Below are positions 17,086-26,000 of a DNA stretch of 64,000 nt, piece by piece. Position 1 is the first letter of the stretch; every line of letters starts with the position of its first letter. A program made the translations under genes and the position numbers. The notes under the pieces were generated by a model. That model did not search any database, was not told the origin of the DNA, and worked only from the letters and a program-made list of their open reading frames with translations. The DNA is from Hoskinsella mucinilytica. Lineage in GTDB: Bacteria; Bacillota_I; Bacilli_A; Erysipelotrichales; Erysipelotrichaceae. The DNA is taken from contig NZ_JBEQZJ010000009.1 of NCBI RefSeq assembly GCF_045223415.1, forward strand, positions 1-64,000. Reading direction: 5' to 3'.

Positions 17086-17523
17086 ATGTTAAATGATTTT
17101 AGAAATAAAGATTTCCGGATAGTAAAAAAGAGGGCAAAACAATATATTATATACGCCTTAACGGTAAATGGCTGCAAATTAAAAAGGAAGTGTATTCCAT
17201 TTACAAGAACAGCTATCAAAAAATGTACCGTGACGCTTTAAAAGGTAAAGATGTTATTGAATTTACAGAATATGTTGAAAACCAGTATATGAAAGACATT
17301 AATCCTTTGGATGACTTATATCTGCATGAGGTGAAGTATTCTACATAAGGCAATAAAATGGTTATCACTAGAAGAGCAAATGATTATATATTCACATTTC
17401 TTTGATGAACTTTCAGAAAGACAAATCGCTGAAAAACTTAGTATCAGTAAAACGGCTTTTCATTATAGAAAACAAAAAATATTGATCAAATTGAAGAAAA
17501 TATTAGACCAGTATGGGATTTAG
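17086..17523 (+). pseudogene. broken copy of the sigma-like gene
   Basis: This copy aligns with the gene at 10688 from start to stop but carries two frameshifts. A run of seven A after residue ~13 in copy 1 is six A here. Near 17337 two bases are missing between the counterparts of EMKD and LEKAI. The C-terminal HTH (LSERQIAEKLSISKTAFHYRK) is preserved in another frame and ends at TAG 17521-17523. The product is therefore not made unless the poly-A run slips back and the second lesion is bypassed. It is most likely dead. Confidence 0.85.
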
Positions 17524-17569
17524 CGTTCATCCCTTTATGAAGAGAAATCTTCATGAAGGAGGATGTGTT

Positions 17570-17896
17570 ATGGAAAATCAAAGCAAAGCGTGGATCCATT
17601 GCAGGGTATCGAAAGAATCACTTCGATATCTCTTAAGGTATCAGGAAGAAAGATTGAAAGCCTATTGTGATGGTGAGAATTACAAGATTGCCGGTATAAG
17701 CAAGGAGGTAGGATTTGGTAAAAATCCAGCTGAGTATTATCTTATAAAGATTGCAACAATGGTTAGAAGAAAAGAAATTGATTTTGTTGTTATCTATGAT
17801 TGGACAAGGTTACTGATTTTTAAAGATTTGTATATGGAATTTAAATTATTTTGTGAAATGCATGGCGTCGAAATTATAGAAATACAAGAACCTTAA
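17570..17896 (+). CDS. short serine-recombinase catalytic-domain protein
   Basis: 108 residues from ATG 17570, 7 bases behind GAAGGAGG (17556-17562); an ORF opening at 17513 has no RBS. It shows the resolvase/invertase fold in miniature: IHCRVSKES with the candidate catalytic Ser, an LxxQxxxLxxYC helix, IAGISKEVGFGKN and KEIDFVVIYDWTRLL. It stops where the long E-helix and DNA-binding domain would begin. It may be a truncated recombinase, a regulator, or the partner of the separate resolvase-type HTH protein at 9764. It sits between two sigma-like genes in mobile-element DNA. Confidence 0.65.
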   Translation: MENQSKAWIHCRVSKESLRYLLRYQEERLKAYCDGENYKIAGISKEVGFGKNPAEYYLIKIATMVRRKEIDFVVIYDWTRLLIFKDLYMEFKLFCEMHGVEIIEIQEP

Positions 17897-17945
17897 TAGC
17901 ATACAAGTGATTGGCGTTCAAATTTCTTACTATGCCAGAGCACCG

Positions 17946-17981
17946 CCACTTTCATGATTTTGAAAAAATTCATGGAGGTGG
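17946..17981 (+). promoter_or_regulatory. RBS-sequestering hairpin of the third sigma-like gene
   Basis: CCACTTTCATGA (17946-17957) pairs with TCATGGAGGTGG (17970-17981) with two non-Watson-Crick positions that are read as C-T to G-A-type wobble or mismatch. GGAGGT (17974-17979) lies inside the right arm. The sequence differs from the other two hairpins while the arrangement is the same, which argues for functional conservation. Confidence 0.55.
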
Positions 17982-17989
17982 ACAAAAAA

Positions 17990-18478
17990 ATGAATGATTA
18001 TACAAAAAGAGACTTTTATCATTTTTATGATCAAGAGAATAATCAACGAAGATTCTACTTAAAGGTGAGAGGCTCATACATCGAAGTTGAGAAAGCTGTT
18101 TATTACACCTGCTATAACTCTTATAGGAAGCAGCTGCGTGATGAGAAAAAGGATCATGACTATCACATCGTCAGTTATGATAAACCATTGCCTGATGGAA
18201 ATAGCCTGTTGGAATGTCATGGCGAGGATCATGACATGATAGAGGAAATCTATAAAAAAGATACGATGAAGGCAATTATGAATTTATTAGAATCGCTCGA
18301 TGAAGAGGATAAAAAACTTATCATCGATATTCTCATCAATGATAGAAAAGAAAGAGAATTAGCAAAGGAATATCAGATTTCACAGCAAATGGTCAGCAAG
18401 AGAAAAGGCAAGATCCTCAAAAACTTAAAAGAATTATTGAAAGATGGTTGTGAAAAGATCAAATCATTGTTGTTTTAG
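17990..18478 (+). CDS. sigma-70-like (region 4) regulator of an integrative element
   Basis: 162 residues from the ATG 10 bases after GGAGGT; an in-frame ATG at 17954 lies inside the hairpin and is less likely. The N-terminal part (FYLKVRGSYIEVEKAVYYT, Y-x3-YR) parallels the gene at 10688. The C-terminal HTH (DRKERELAKEYQISQQMVSKRKGK, about residues 120-145) is a sigma region 4-like domain. Similar ORFs regulate transfer modules in conjugative transposons. It lies upstream of an excisionase and two integrases, which supports that setting. Confidence 0.7.
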   Translation: MNDYTKRDFYHFYDQENNQRRFYLKVRGSYIEVEKAVYYTCYNSYRKQLRDEKKDHDYHIVSYDKPLPDGNSLLECHGEDHDMIEEIYKKDTMKAIMNLLESLDEEDKKLIIDILINDRKERELAKEYQISQQMVSKRKGKILKNLKELLKDGCEKIKSLLF

Positions 18479-18575
18479 AAGTGTAAGGAGATAATCCTTC
18501 AAGTTCTTTGACAACATAATAATCAGATATAGATACATTCCTCTATTGTTGAGCATTTTAACCGTTACGCCATGA

Positions 18576-18809
18576 TATGAAGCGAGTAGTAATGGAGCGA
18601 GAATAACGAGTTATAAAAGCAGATGGCTTCTGTTTTGCGAGGATGCAATAGATATTCAAAGATACTTTATCTCAGACTCAGCCGAGCGTGAACATACCGT
18701 CGCAGCTGTGAGAGGTATCCCCTCCATTGAAAGGGGGAACGTGAAATTCGTATGTGCCAGCCAAGGCAATCTATATCTGTATACGGGACAAAAGGTGTTT
18801 TTGAGCTGA
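18576..18809 (+). pseudogene. 77-codon open frame without a start codon
   Basis: Within the 430-base gap 18479-18909 one + frame is open for 77 codons (18576-18806, stop TGA 18807-18809). It has no ATG and no RBS. It reads like protein (FCEDAIDIQRYF, VRGIPSIERG, FVCASQGNLYLYTG) but I do not recognise it. The DNA is richer in GC than its neighbours. It is probably the remnant of an element gene. TTGACA at 18508-18513 upstream could be a promoter element. Confidence 0.3.
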
Positions 18810-18909
18810 TGACATAGAGGTTCTTGCTGATAGATCGTGGCATCGGATGAATTTCTGATGCCATCATTGTATCAGCAAAAGACTGAATACAGAAAAGGAG
18901 AGAAATATA

Positions 18910-19617
18910 ATGAAGAAAGCAGTAATTACAATGGATAACCTTTCAGAATTGGATTCAAAAATGAAAAGGGAATTAGAAAACATAGCAGAGAATCATGGGG
19001 CAAGTGTAGCCGGAGTATTGGTTTTTCCTAAAGGAACTGTGATGGAGCACCCAGAGATTATTGTGGATGCAGTAAAAAACAAAGTACATGCTGATATGAT
19101 CATTGCAACCAGTCCAGAATTCGTGATAAATGAATTGGTAGGAAATAAGGAGTTCAGTAAGCTTGCCGATCAGGAGAACATTGAAGTTATACAAGCAGAT
19201 TTTGATTTAGAGTTAAAAGAACTCATGAAGCAGATGCCATCAGAAATAAAAAAGGAATTAAGAGATCTGGTAGATTTATCTAAACAGTTTAAAGACCTCG
19301 TAAAAGAGCAAAGCGACAATGTGTTATTTATAACAAAATCAGAAGATTCACCAAAAGTCAAAATGTGCATTGATGAATTAAGTGAACAGGGGATCAGCAA
19401 GTTTAATCAGGTTGTTATTTCCCGTTATGATGAATGTTTAAATGATCCCATAAAAAATATCATAGAAAATGAGAATATTGATCGTATCTATGTGTGTGAT
19501 AATTATGATTCACCAAAATTTGATCAGCTTATGGATGAATTAGAGAATGATGGGTTGGAAATAGTTGTTGATAATGAAGTGAAAATGTCTATGTATCATA
19601 TGTCAATGCTCTCCTAA
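18910..19617 (+). CDS. unknown protein, possibly two degenerate resolvase-like folds
   Basis: 235 residues, cytoplasmic. GGAG at 18897-18900 precedes the ATG. Two stretches show the same hydrophobic pattern as the end of a resolvase catalytic domain: KVHADMIIATSPEF...ENIEVIQADFD (about 58-100) and ENIDRIYVCDNYDSPKF...GLEIVVDNE (about 193-228). Compare KEIDFVVIYDWTRL in the protein encoded at 17570. The catalytic RVS motif is absent in both. A degenerate recombinase-fold protein is a guess from pattern; otherwise unknown. A weak hairpin (CTCTCCT/AGGGGAG) overlaps its end. Confidence 0.5.
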   Translation: MKKAVITMDNLSELDSKMKRELENIAENHGASVAGVLVFPKGTVMEHPEIIVDAVKNKVHADMIIATSPEFVINELVGNKEFSKLADQENIEVIQADFDLELKELMKQMPSEIKKELRDLVDLSKQFKDLVKEQSDNVLFITKSEDSPKVKMCIDELSEQGISKFNQVVISRYDECLNDPIKNIIENENIDRIYVCDNYDSPKFDQLMDELENDGLEIVVDNEVKMSMYHMSMLS

Positions 19618-19738
19618 TCAGGGGAGTATTTATAGATTGATGAGAATAAGACTTATTGTGCTAGATAACAAAGGCGATATGTGATAGTGTGTGTCGTGAT
19701 AAAAAACAAGATCATAAATATGGCGATTTATAGGAGGG

Positions 19739-19996
19739 ATGATAATGCAATATAAAATGATCACGCAGGAGCAGTTAGCTAAATTATTAAACTGTTCCTT
19801 ATGTCATGTAACATTTTTGAGAGAACTGGGAATTATACCGGCAATCAAGACTGGAAGAAACTATATGTTTTCTCCAAAAGCCCTTAATACCTTTTATGAA
19901 GATTATGAAGGCTTAGATGTGAGTAATCGTGTGCAGGCAATGTACAGTAAAGACATAGTAGCTTCAAGAAGGCGAAGTAAAAAAGGAGGTGCATAA
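19739..19996 (+). CDS. excisionase-like DNA-binding protein
   Basis: 85 residues with an N-terminal winged-helix/MerR-like HTH of the excisionase (HTH_17) type: MITQEQLAKLLNC, FLRELGIIPAIKTGRNYMFS. The tail is basic (SRRRSKKGG). Start at 19739 or at the ATG of MQYK (19745); GGAGGG at 19733-19738 favours 19745. Its stop lies five bases before the first of two integrase genes, so it is co-expressed with them. It probably sets the direction of integrase action. Confidence 0.8.
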   Translation: MIMQYKMITQEQLAKLLNCSLCHVTFLRELGIIPAIKTGRNYMFSPKALNTFYEDYEGLDVSNRVQAMYSKDIVASRRRSKKGGA

Positions 19997-20001
19997 GGTT
20001 T

Positions 20002-21159
20002 ATGGCTATCTCTAAAATCGCAAGCAAGAAATATGGATTTACATATCAGGTTGATATTAAATATAAAGATCAGTTTGGCTTAACGAAAAGATATCTAAAA
20101 AGTGGATTTAAGACACCTGAAGAAGCGAAGAAACATGAAAGATTTATTGAAGATGAAATGGCTGCCAAGGCAATTGCAAATCTGAATTGCAATAAAACAT
20201 TCAATGATATTTTTTATGAGTATATGGAAGTAGAGGGTGAAAATAAATATGCACCAGCAACAAAAATTTATTATTTTCAAACACATAAAGGTTATATAAA
20301 AAACAACATAGGAAGTGAACTCATCAAATCCCTTAAATATGTTAATCTGCAAAAGTTCTTTAATGAGCTTGCAGAAACAAATAATCATCCTACTTTGAAA
20401 AATATTAAGAAGACACTTGCTGTAACATTTAAATATGCCATAAGAGCAGGGTATATAAGAGAAAATCCAATTCCTTATATACAATTACCAAAATATAACG
20501 TTCCAGAAAGAGTCAAAGTAGAAACAGTAAGTGATGAGGATCTCAATAAAATTTTGAATGCTCTGATAAAAATAAATAAGCATAATCCTGGTCCAAAGAC
20601 TTCGGAATTTACATTTCAGGCTCAGGCGATGGCACTGATTATAGGAAGATATACAGGTCTTAGAATCAGTGAAACTTTTGGCTTAATGAAAAAAGATTTT
20701 GATTTAGAGAACCATACAATGACAGTGCAAAGAAGGCTGGAGTATGCAGGTGGTGTAAAATCAAAAATGTATCTAACAGATAGAATGAAAACAGCACATA
20801 GTAAGGCAACGGTGGAAATCAGCAGAAAACTGAGCAATTATTTAAAAAAATGGTTTGAAATAAACCCGTATGATATGGTCATCTGTGACGCAAATGGAAG
20901 TCTCATGAGGCCAGAAACACTAAATGTCAGATTGAGACAGATTACAAAAGAATTGAATATTCACTTTCATTATCATATGCTGAGACATACTTATGCTACT
21001 GAACTGATGATGGCAGGAGTCAATCCAATTGTGGTGAAAGATCTACTCAGACATAGTGAAGTGAATACTACTTGGAGTATATACACTCATCCCCAAAATG
21101 ATGATCAGCGTGATGTTCTTGATAGCATTTATGGTGATATGCAGCAAAAAGCGGGGTAG
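20002..21159 (+). CDS. tyrosine integrase 1 of a tandem pair
   Basis: 385 residues with the three-part layout of integrative-element integrases: an arm-binding N-terminal domain (about 1-50, GFTYQVDIKYKDQFG), a SAM-like core-binding domain (about 65-160) and a catalytic domain with R in YTGLRISE, HMLRHTYAT, LRHSEVNTTWSIYTH (Tyr nucleophile). All key residues are present. AAGGAGG at 19983-19989 lies at the end of the excisionase gene. It is followed after 3 bases by a homologous integrase, so the pair forms one transcription unit. Cargo or target is unclear. Confidence 0.9.
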   Translation: MAISKIASKKYGFTYQVDIKYKDQFGLTKRYLKSGFKTPEEAKKHERFIEDEMAAKAIANLNCNKTFNDIFYEYMEVEGENKYAPATKIYYFQTHKGYIKNNIGSELIKSLKYVNLQKFFNELAETNNHPTLKNIKKTLAVTFKYAIRAGYIRENPIPYIQLPKYNVPERVKVETVSDEDLNKILNALIKINKHNPGPKTSEFTFQAQAMALIIGRYTGLRISETFGLMKKDFDLENHTMTVQRRLEYAGGVKSKMYLTDRMKTAHSKATVEISRKLSNYLKKWFEINPYDMVICDANGSLMRPETLNVRLRQITKELNIHFHYHMLRHTYATELMMAGVNPIVVKDLLRHSEVNTTWSIYTHPQNDDQRDVLDSIYGDMQQKAG

Positions 21160-21162
21160 AGT

Positions 21163-22341
21163 ATGGCTATTAGAAAGTTACCAAGTAAAAAATATGGATT
21201 TACATATCAAGTAGATGTTAAATATAAAGATCCCTATGGCATTACACAGCGACATGTCAAAAGTGGTTTCAGAAGTAAGCGGGAGGCAAGGCATCATGAG
21301 GCTTCCGTTCTTGAAAGAGCAAGTTCAGGTGTTATTCTTCCAAAAGCAATGGGTAAGACTTTAAATGATGTTTTTGAGGAGTACATGGAAGTTGAAGGAA
21401 AACTGAAATATGCACCAGCAACTAAGGCATATTATAACGATACGTATAGAGAGTATGTAAAAGACGATTTCGGAAAGATGCCAATAGACTCGATTAATTA
21501 TGTGAATATGCAAAAGAACATCAATGTTCTAGCGAAACGATATAATTATCCAACCTTAAAAAATATAAAGAAAGTTTATGCAATAGCATTCAAATATGCA
21601 ATAAGGGTAGGATATGTTGGAGATAATCCAGTACCCGATATACTCTTGCCTAATAAACCGTTAGCGAAGGCAGAGGTACAAACTATTTCTGATGAAGATT
21701 TTAAACGCCTTGTAGAAGGTGTGATCAAATCTACTGATTCAAATAATTACAAAGCGAGGAATGCTGTGTTTAGTTACAGAGCCTATGGAATGGCATTGAT
21801 CATTGGTAGATATGCAGGATTAAGAGCAAGTGAAGTGTTGGGGCTGAAGAAAACAGACTTTGATTTAGAAAATAAGCAGCTGACAGTACAGCGAAGAGTA
21901 GAGTATGCAAGAAAACATAGCAAGGATATATACTTAACGGATGTATTGAAAACACAAAGTAGTAAAGGCAGGGTGGAGATAAGTGGCATACTTTGTGACT
22001 ATCTAAAAGAATGGTTTGCGTATAATCCATATGATCTAGTCATATGTGATTATAAAGGAGATCTGGTATATCCGTTCAGTATGTATGACCGTTTTCGAAA
22101 AGTAGCGAATGAACTGGACATCGACTTCCACTTTCATATGCTGCGCCATACGTATGCTACTGAACTTATGAGAGCAGGGGCTAATCCGATAGTTGTTAGA
22201 GATTTATTAAGACATAGTCGAGTTAATACAACTTGGAATGTTTACACACATCCAAAAAGAGAAGATCAACGAAATGCCCTTGATGAGCTTTATTCTGAAG
22301 ACAAAATAGATGAAGAAGAGTTCAGCTTAATGCTGAAATAA
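21163..22341 (+). CDS. tyrosine integrase 2 of a tandem pair
   Basis: 392 residues, closely related to integrase 1 over the whole length (same arm-binding motif GFTYQVDVKYKDPYG and catalytic set YAGLRASE, HMLRHTYAT, LRHSRVNTTWNVYTH). It is longer at the C-terminus (DELYSEDKIDEEEFSLMLK). That C-terminal coding segment is repeated at 29361, beyond the restriction-modification operon. Two active-looking integrases side by side suggest a gene duplication or recombinases that act as a pair. Confidence 0.9.
   Translation: MAIRKLPSKKYGFTYQVDVKYKDPYGITQRHVKSGFRSKREARHHEASVLERASSGVILPKAMGKTLNDVFEEYMEVEGKLKYAPATKAYYNDTYREYVKDDFGKMPIDSINYVNMQKNINVLAKRYNYPTLKNIKKVYAIAFKYAIRVGYVGDNPVPDILLPNKPLAKAEVQTISDEDFKRLVEGVIKSTDSNNYKARNAVFSYRAYGMALIIGRYAGLRASEVLGLKKTDFDLENKQLTVQRRVEYARKHSKDIYLTDVLKTQSSKGRVEISGILCDYLKEWFAYNPYDLVICDYKGDLVYPFSMYDRFRKVANELDIDFHFHMLRHTYATELMRAGANPIVVRDLLRHSRVNTTWNVYTHPKREDQRNALDELYSEDKIDEEEFSLMLK
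22283..22334 (+). repeat. integrase 3'-end direct repeat, copy 1
   Basis: 52 bases of the integrase 2 end are repeated at 29361-29412 with five mismatches. The repeats flank the type I restriction-modification operon and may mark an integration site. Confidence 0.8.
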
Positions 22342-22358
22342 AAATAACCATAATTTGA

Positions 22359-22388
22359 TTTTTTGAAATATAATAATATTTCAAAAAA
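22359..22388. repeat. 13-bp perfect palindromic arms between integrase and restriction operon
   Basis: TTTTTTGAAATAT (22359-22371) and ATATTTCAAAAAA (22376-22388) with a 4-base loop. The T-run precedes and the A-run follows the stem, the reverse of an intrinsic terminator, so a protein-binding or recombination site is more likely. Confidence 0.5.
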
Positions 22389-22397
22389 ACATTTGAC

Positions 22398-22427
22398 TTG
22401 TTCGGCAGGGAATGATAAAGTTATAAT
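22398..22427 (+). promoter_or_regulatory. putative promoter of the restriction-modification operon
   Basis: TATAAT lies at 22422-22427. TTGTTC (22398-22403) is 18 bases upstream; a better -35 match, TTGACT (22393-22398), is too far away at 23 bases. The operon start codon is 54 bases downstream. Confidence 0.5.
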
Positions 22428-22480
22428 GTAAAGAAATATTGCTATATTTCATTTAATTGGAAGAAGAGGAGGTTACTTTA

Positions 22481-23062
22481 TTGAAAAAGGTGAAAATGAG
22501 TGATTGTGTATTGTTTATCCCAGGAATTAATCCTACACGTGCAGAAAAGCAATTTTTAGGCGATAAAATAGAATATTACGATCAAGCTGCATTTGAGAAT
22601 GACTATACACACAAAAGCGATTTTTTAGATGATGAAACAAGGGAAATTATAACTTCTAGTTTAGCTTTAAAACAGGGAGATGTAATTATCAGCAATTCTA
22701 TGAGCCTGGCAACAATGGTTGGAAAAAATAATGCAGGTAAAATTCCTTCACTTAATTTCATAAAAGTAGAGTTTCCTAACAATCATATAGATCGTTACTA
22801 TTTTATTTACTTATTCAACGCTTACAAAGATGTTAAAAGGCAAAAAGAGCGTGAGTTACAGGGAAGCAGCACAATATTACGAATACCAGTCAAAGCATTA
22901 AACGAATTGATTATTCCAATAATACCTTTAGAGGAACAGAAAAAAATTGGGATAATATATAGGGAAACATTAGTATTACAAAGTAAATTAAACAAATATG
23001 CTAATACGCTAGTACAGTTTGCTGATGCAATACTCGATGAGAATCTAAGGGAGAAAAGATGA
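22481..23062 (+). CDS. half-size type I specificity-subunit-like protein (single TRD)
   Basis: 193 residues from TTG 22481, 8 bases behind AGAGGAGG (22464-22472); the frame opens earlier at 22457, but that lies before the RBS. One target-recognition-like domain (about 1-135) is followed by the typical PLEEQKKIG motif and a ~40-residue coiled-coil conserved region. A normal HsdS has two such units. It overlaps the operon start and ends one base before hsdR. It could act as a dimerising half-S or modulate specificity. A shuffling donor role is not supported, because I see no shared repeat with the full hsdS. Confidence 0.7.
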   Translation: MKKVKMSDCVLFIPGINPTRAEKQFLGDKIEYYDQAAFENDYTHKSDFLDDETREIITSSLALKQGDVIISNSMSLATMVGKNNAGKIPSLNFIKVEFPNNHIDRYYFIYLFNAYKDVKRQKERELQGSSTILRIPVKALNELIIPIIPLEEQKKIGIIYRETLVLQSKLNKYANTLVQFADAILDENLREKR

Positions 23063-23063
23063 T

Positions 23064-26000
23064 ATGAGTGATTATAAAAGTAAATCAGAATCAGCATTTG
23101 AAAGAGAAGTTATCGATTACCTAACAACAATAGGCGGGGTAAAGCAGTGGGAATATAAAAAGGATATAAAAACGACAGACCAATTATGGAATAATTTCAA
23201 AAATATCCTTGAACAAAATAATCAAACTCGTTTGGATTATCCATTATCTATTACAGAGTTTAATCAGGTAAGAAAAATTATCACAAGTATTGAAGATCCG
23301 TATCGCGCTGGTCAATTTTTATATGGAGTAAACGGAGTTTCTGAAATAGAAATAGATCTAGACAATGGAAAACATGTCTTTCTTACCGTTTTTGATCAAG
23401 CACAGGTAGGTGGTGGGAATACAGTGTATCAAGTAGTAAATCAAATCGAGCGTCCTAAAGTGATTGATGGTAAACCAAATCGCCGGTTTGATGTTACACT
23501 ACTTATTAATGGATTACCCATTATTCAGATAGAATTAAAAAAAGCATTACATAGTACGAGCGAGTCATTGAATCAAATGGAACAATATATTGCAGAAAAA
23601 CAATATAGCGGGATTTTTTCGACGTTGCAGATTTTGATTGCTATGACACCATATGATGTTCGTTATATGGCTAATACTAAATTAGAGAATTTTAATCGTG
23701 CATTTGCATTTAATTGGCAAAATGAAGATAATGCGCATCCTGTTCGTTCATGGAAGACATTTGCTGATAATGTTCTTTCTATTCCAATGGCTCATGATTT
23801 GGCTACTCGCTATATGGTTCTTGATGGTACAAAGAATAAGGAATGTATAAAAGTAATGCGTCCTTATCAAGTATATGCAACAAAACGAGTTCTTGAAAAA
23901 GTTCGAAAACATGATTTTAGTTATGATAATGGCAAATTAGGATATATTTGGCATACAACAGGGTCTGGCAAGACTATTACTAGTTTTAAAACAGCTTGGC
24001 TAGCAAGTCGGTTATCCAATGTGGATAAGGTAATATTCTTAGTGGATCGAATAGCTTTAACTGACCAAACTGCAGATGCATATAAAGCATATGATCCTGT
24101 TGCAGGGTTTGAGGAGAAATTGGGTGTTGTGAGTGATACAGCCAATATATCCGATCTTCATAACAAACTGACAAAGAAAAGCGATAAAAACATTATTGTG
24201 ACTAGTATACAGAAAATGTCACGTTATGTAGAACGTGATAGTTTTAAACCATTAAGTCAGAATATACTCTTTATAGTGGATGAAGCACATAGGTCAACAG
24301 GTGATGGAACTGAAGATAAAGGTATGCTTGAAAGCATAAGGAATGCTATTTCAAATTCAGCATGGATAGGATATACAGGGACACCAAGATTTCCTGAAAC
24401 TCGTGAAATCTTTGGAGATATCCTTCATGCTTATACTATCAAGGAGGCTATTGCGGATAAAAATGTTTTGGGATTTAATGTAGAATTCAAAGAAACTATA
24501 GCAGCGCCTCAAGTAACCACAGAAGAGGAAATTGATGATAATATACGTGGCAGTGTGTATGACTATAGCCCTGATCATGTAAAATTAGTAGTTAAGGATA
24601 TTTTTGATAATTGGAAAAAACGTTCTAATAATCGAAAGTATAATGGACTTTTAACAGTACATGTAGGAGGAAACAGGCCTTCTACACCAAGAGCAATGGA
24701 ATACTTTGATGAGTTTACTGCAATTAATTCTAATAAACCAAAAGAGGATCAATTAAAAGTGGCAGTTAGTTTTTCGGCAGATACATCAAATGGGAAGCAT
24801 CAATTACTAACGAATCAAAATTTATTAAGGGCTATTGATACATATAATGGTTTGTTTGGTACTGTTTTTGACATGAAATCGGTTAAACAATATACAGAGG
24901 ATTTGATTCGGCGTCTTAATAAAACTGCAGATGATGGTAACTATTTGGATTTGGTTATCGTAGTAGATCAGCTTTTAACAGGTTTTGATGCACCTGAACT
25001 AAACACTCTATATATTGATCGAACACTAAAAGGTGGTAATTTAATTCAAGCGTATTCACGTACAAATCGTATACATAACTATATTGAAAAACCTTGGGGG
25101 AATATTGTTAATTATCGTTGGCCAAAACAGAATGAATATGAGATGAATAAAGCTTTTGCAATATATTCAAACCGAGCTTCAGCTGATGAGCAATTGTCTC
25201 TTGAAGATTTGAAAGAAGATAATGAAAAATCAGGAATTATTTCCAAATCTTTTAGTAAAGTTCAAAAAGAAATTCAAGAAGTTGTTAGAAAAATAGCAGA
25301 ACTCACAGATGATTTTGCTCAAGTTCCACCAAGTGAAAAGGCACAAGATGAAGTTTTTGAAAACCTTAGAGAGTATAATCGATTATTAAGTCAGTTAAAA
25401 CAATATACCTGTGATGATAATGGTCAACAGATATCAGCTTATGATGATCCGGAAGAATTCTACAAACTGATTGGAATTACAGAAGAACAAGAGGTTATAT
25501 TGACAACGGTTATAGCTGGTGAATTAAAAGAACGTCGGGCTAAAAAAGAAGATATTGATATATCGCAGGTTAATCTTTCTATGGTGCACATTCATGAAGT
25601 AACGATCAATTATGATTATCTAGTAGACTTGATTGCTAAAATGGCAGATGAAGTCCATGAGGATAATATGATACAAGCTAAGAGTACGCGTGAAGAAATT
25701 AACCTTGAAATTGCTAAATCTGATAACGAAAAAGAGAAATCTAAAATACGCAATTTTGTATCTAAGATATACTCGAAAGAATTCACTTTTGATGATTATC
25801 CAGCGCCAAGAAATGTCGAAAAAATGAATCAGGCTATGGATCGTGCAAGAAAGGATACTGTTAGACAAATGATTACTACCTTTATACGTACATGGGGCCT
25901 TGATAACAGCATAAAACCAAAAGAGTTAGAGAAATTAATTGTTAAGCACAGATATGGGCAAGAAGATTTGGATAAGCAAGGAGAGCTTACAGCCATTATG

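Larger units (their letters stand above)
16931..17230 (+). repeat. ~300-bp direct repeat, copy 2
   Basis: The second copy of the block at 10534-10834, with the same nested terminator (16944-17015), the same RBS hairpin (17044-17075) and the beginning of the sigma-like gene. It differs by scattered substitutions and a one-base deletion in a poly-A run that breaks the gene. Confidence 0.9.

Noticed and set aside
18667..18867. 66-codon minus-strand ORF
   Set aside because: It overlaps the more protein-like + frame in the same stretch and has no RBS.
22359..22388. Palindrome before the restriction operon as a terminator
   Set aside because: The T-run is on the 5' side and the A-run on the 3' side of the stem on both strands, the opposite of an intrinsic terminator.
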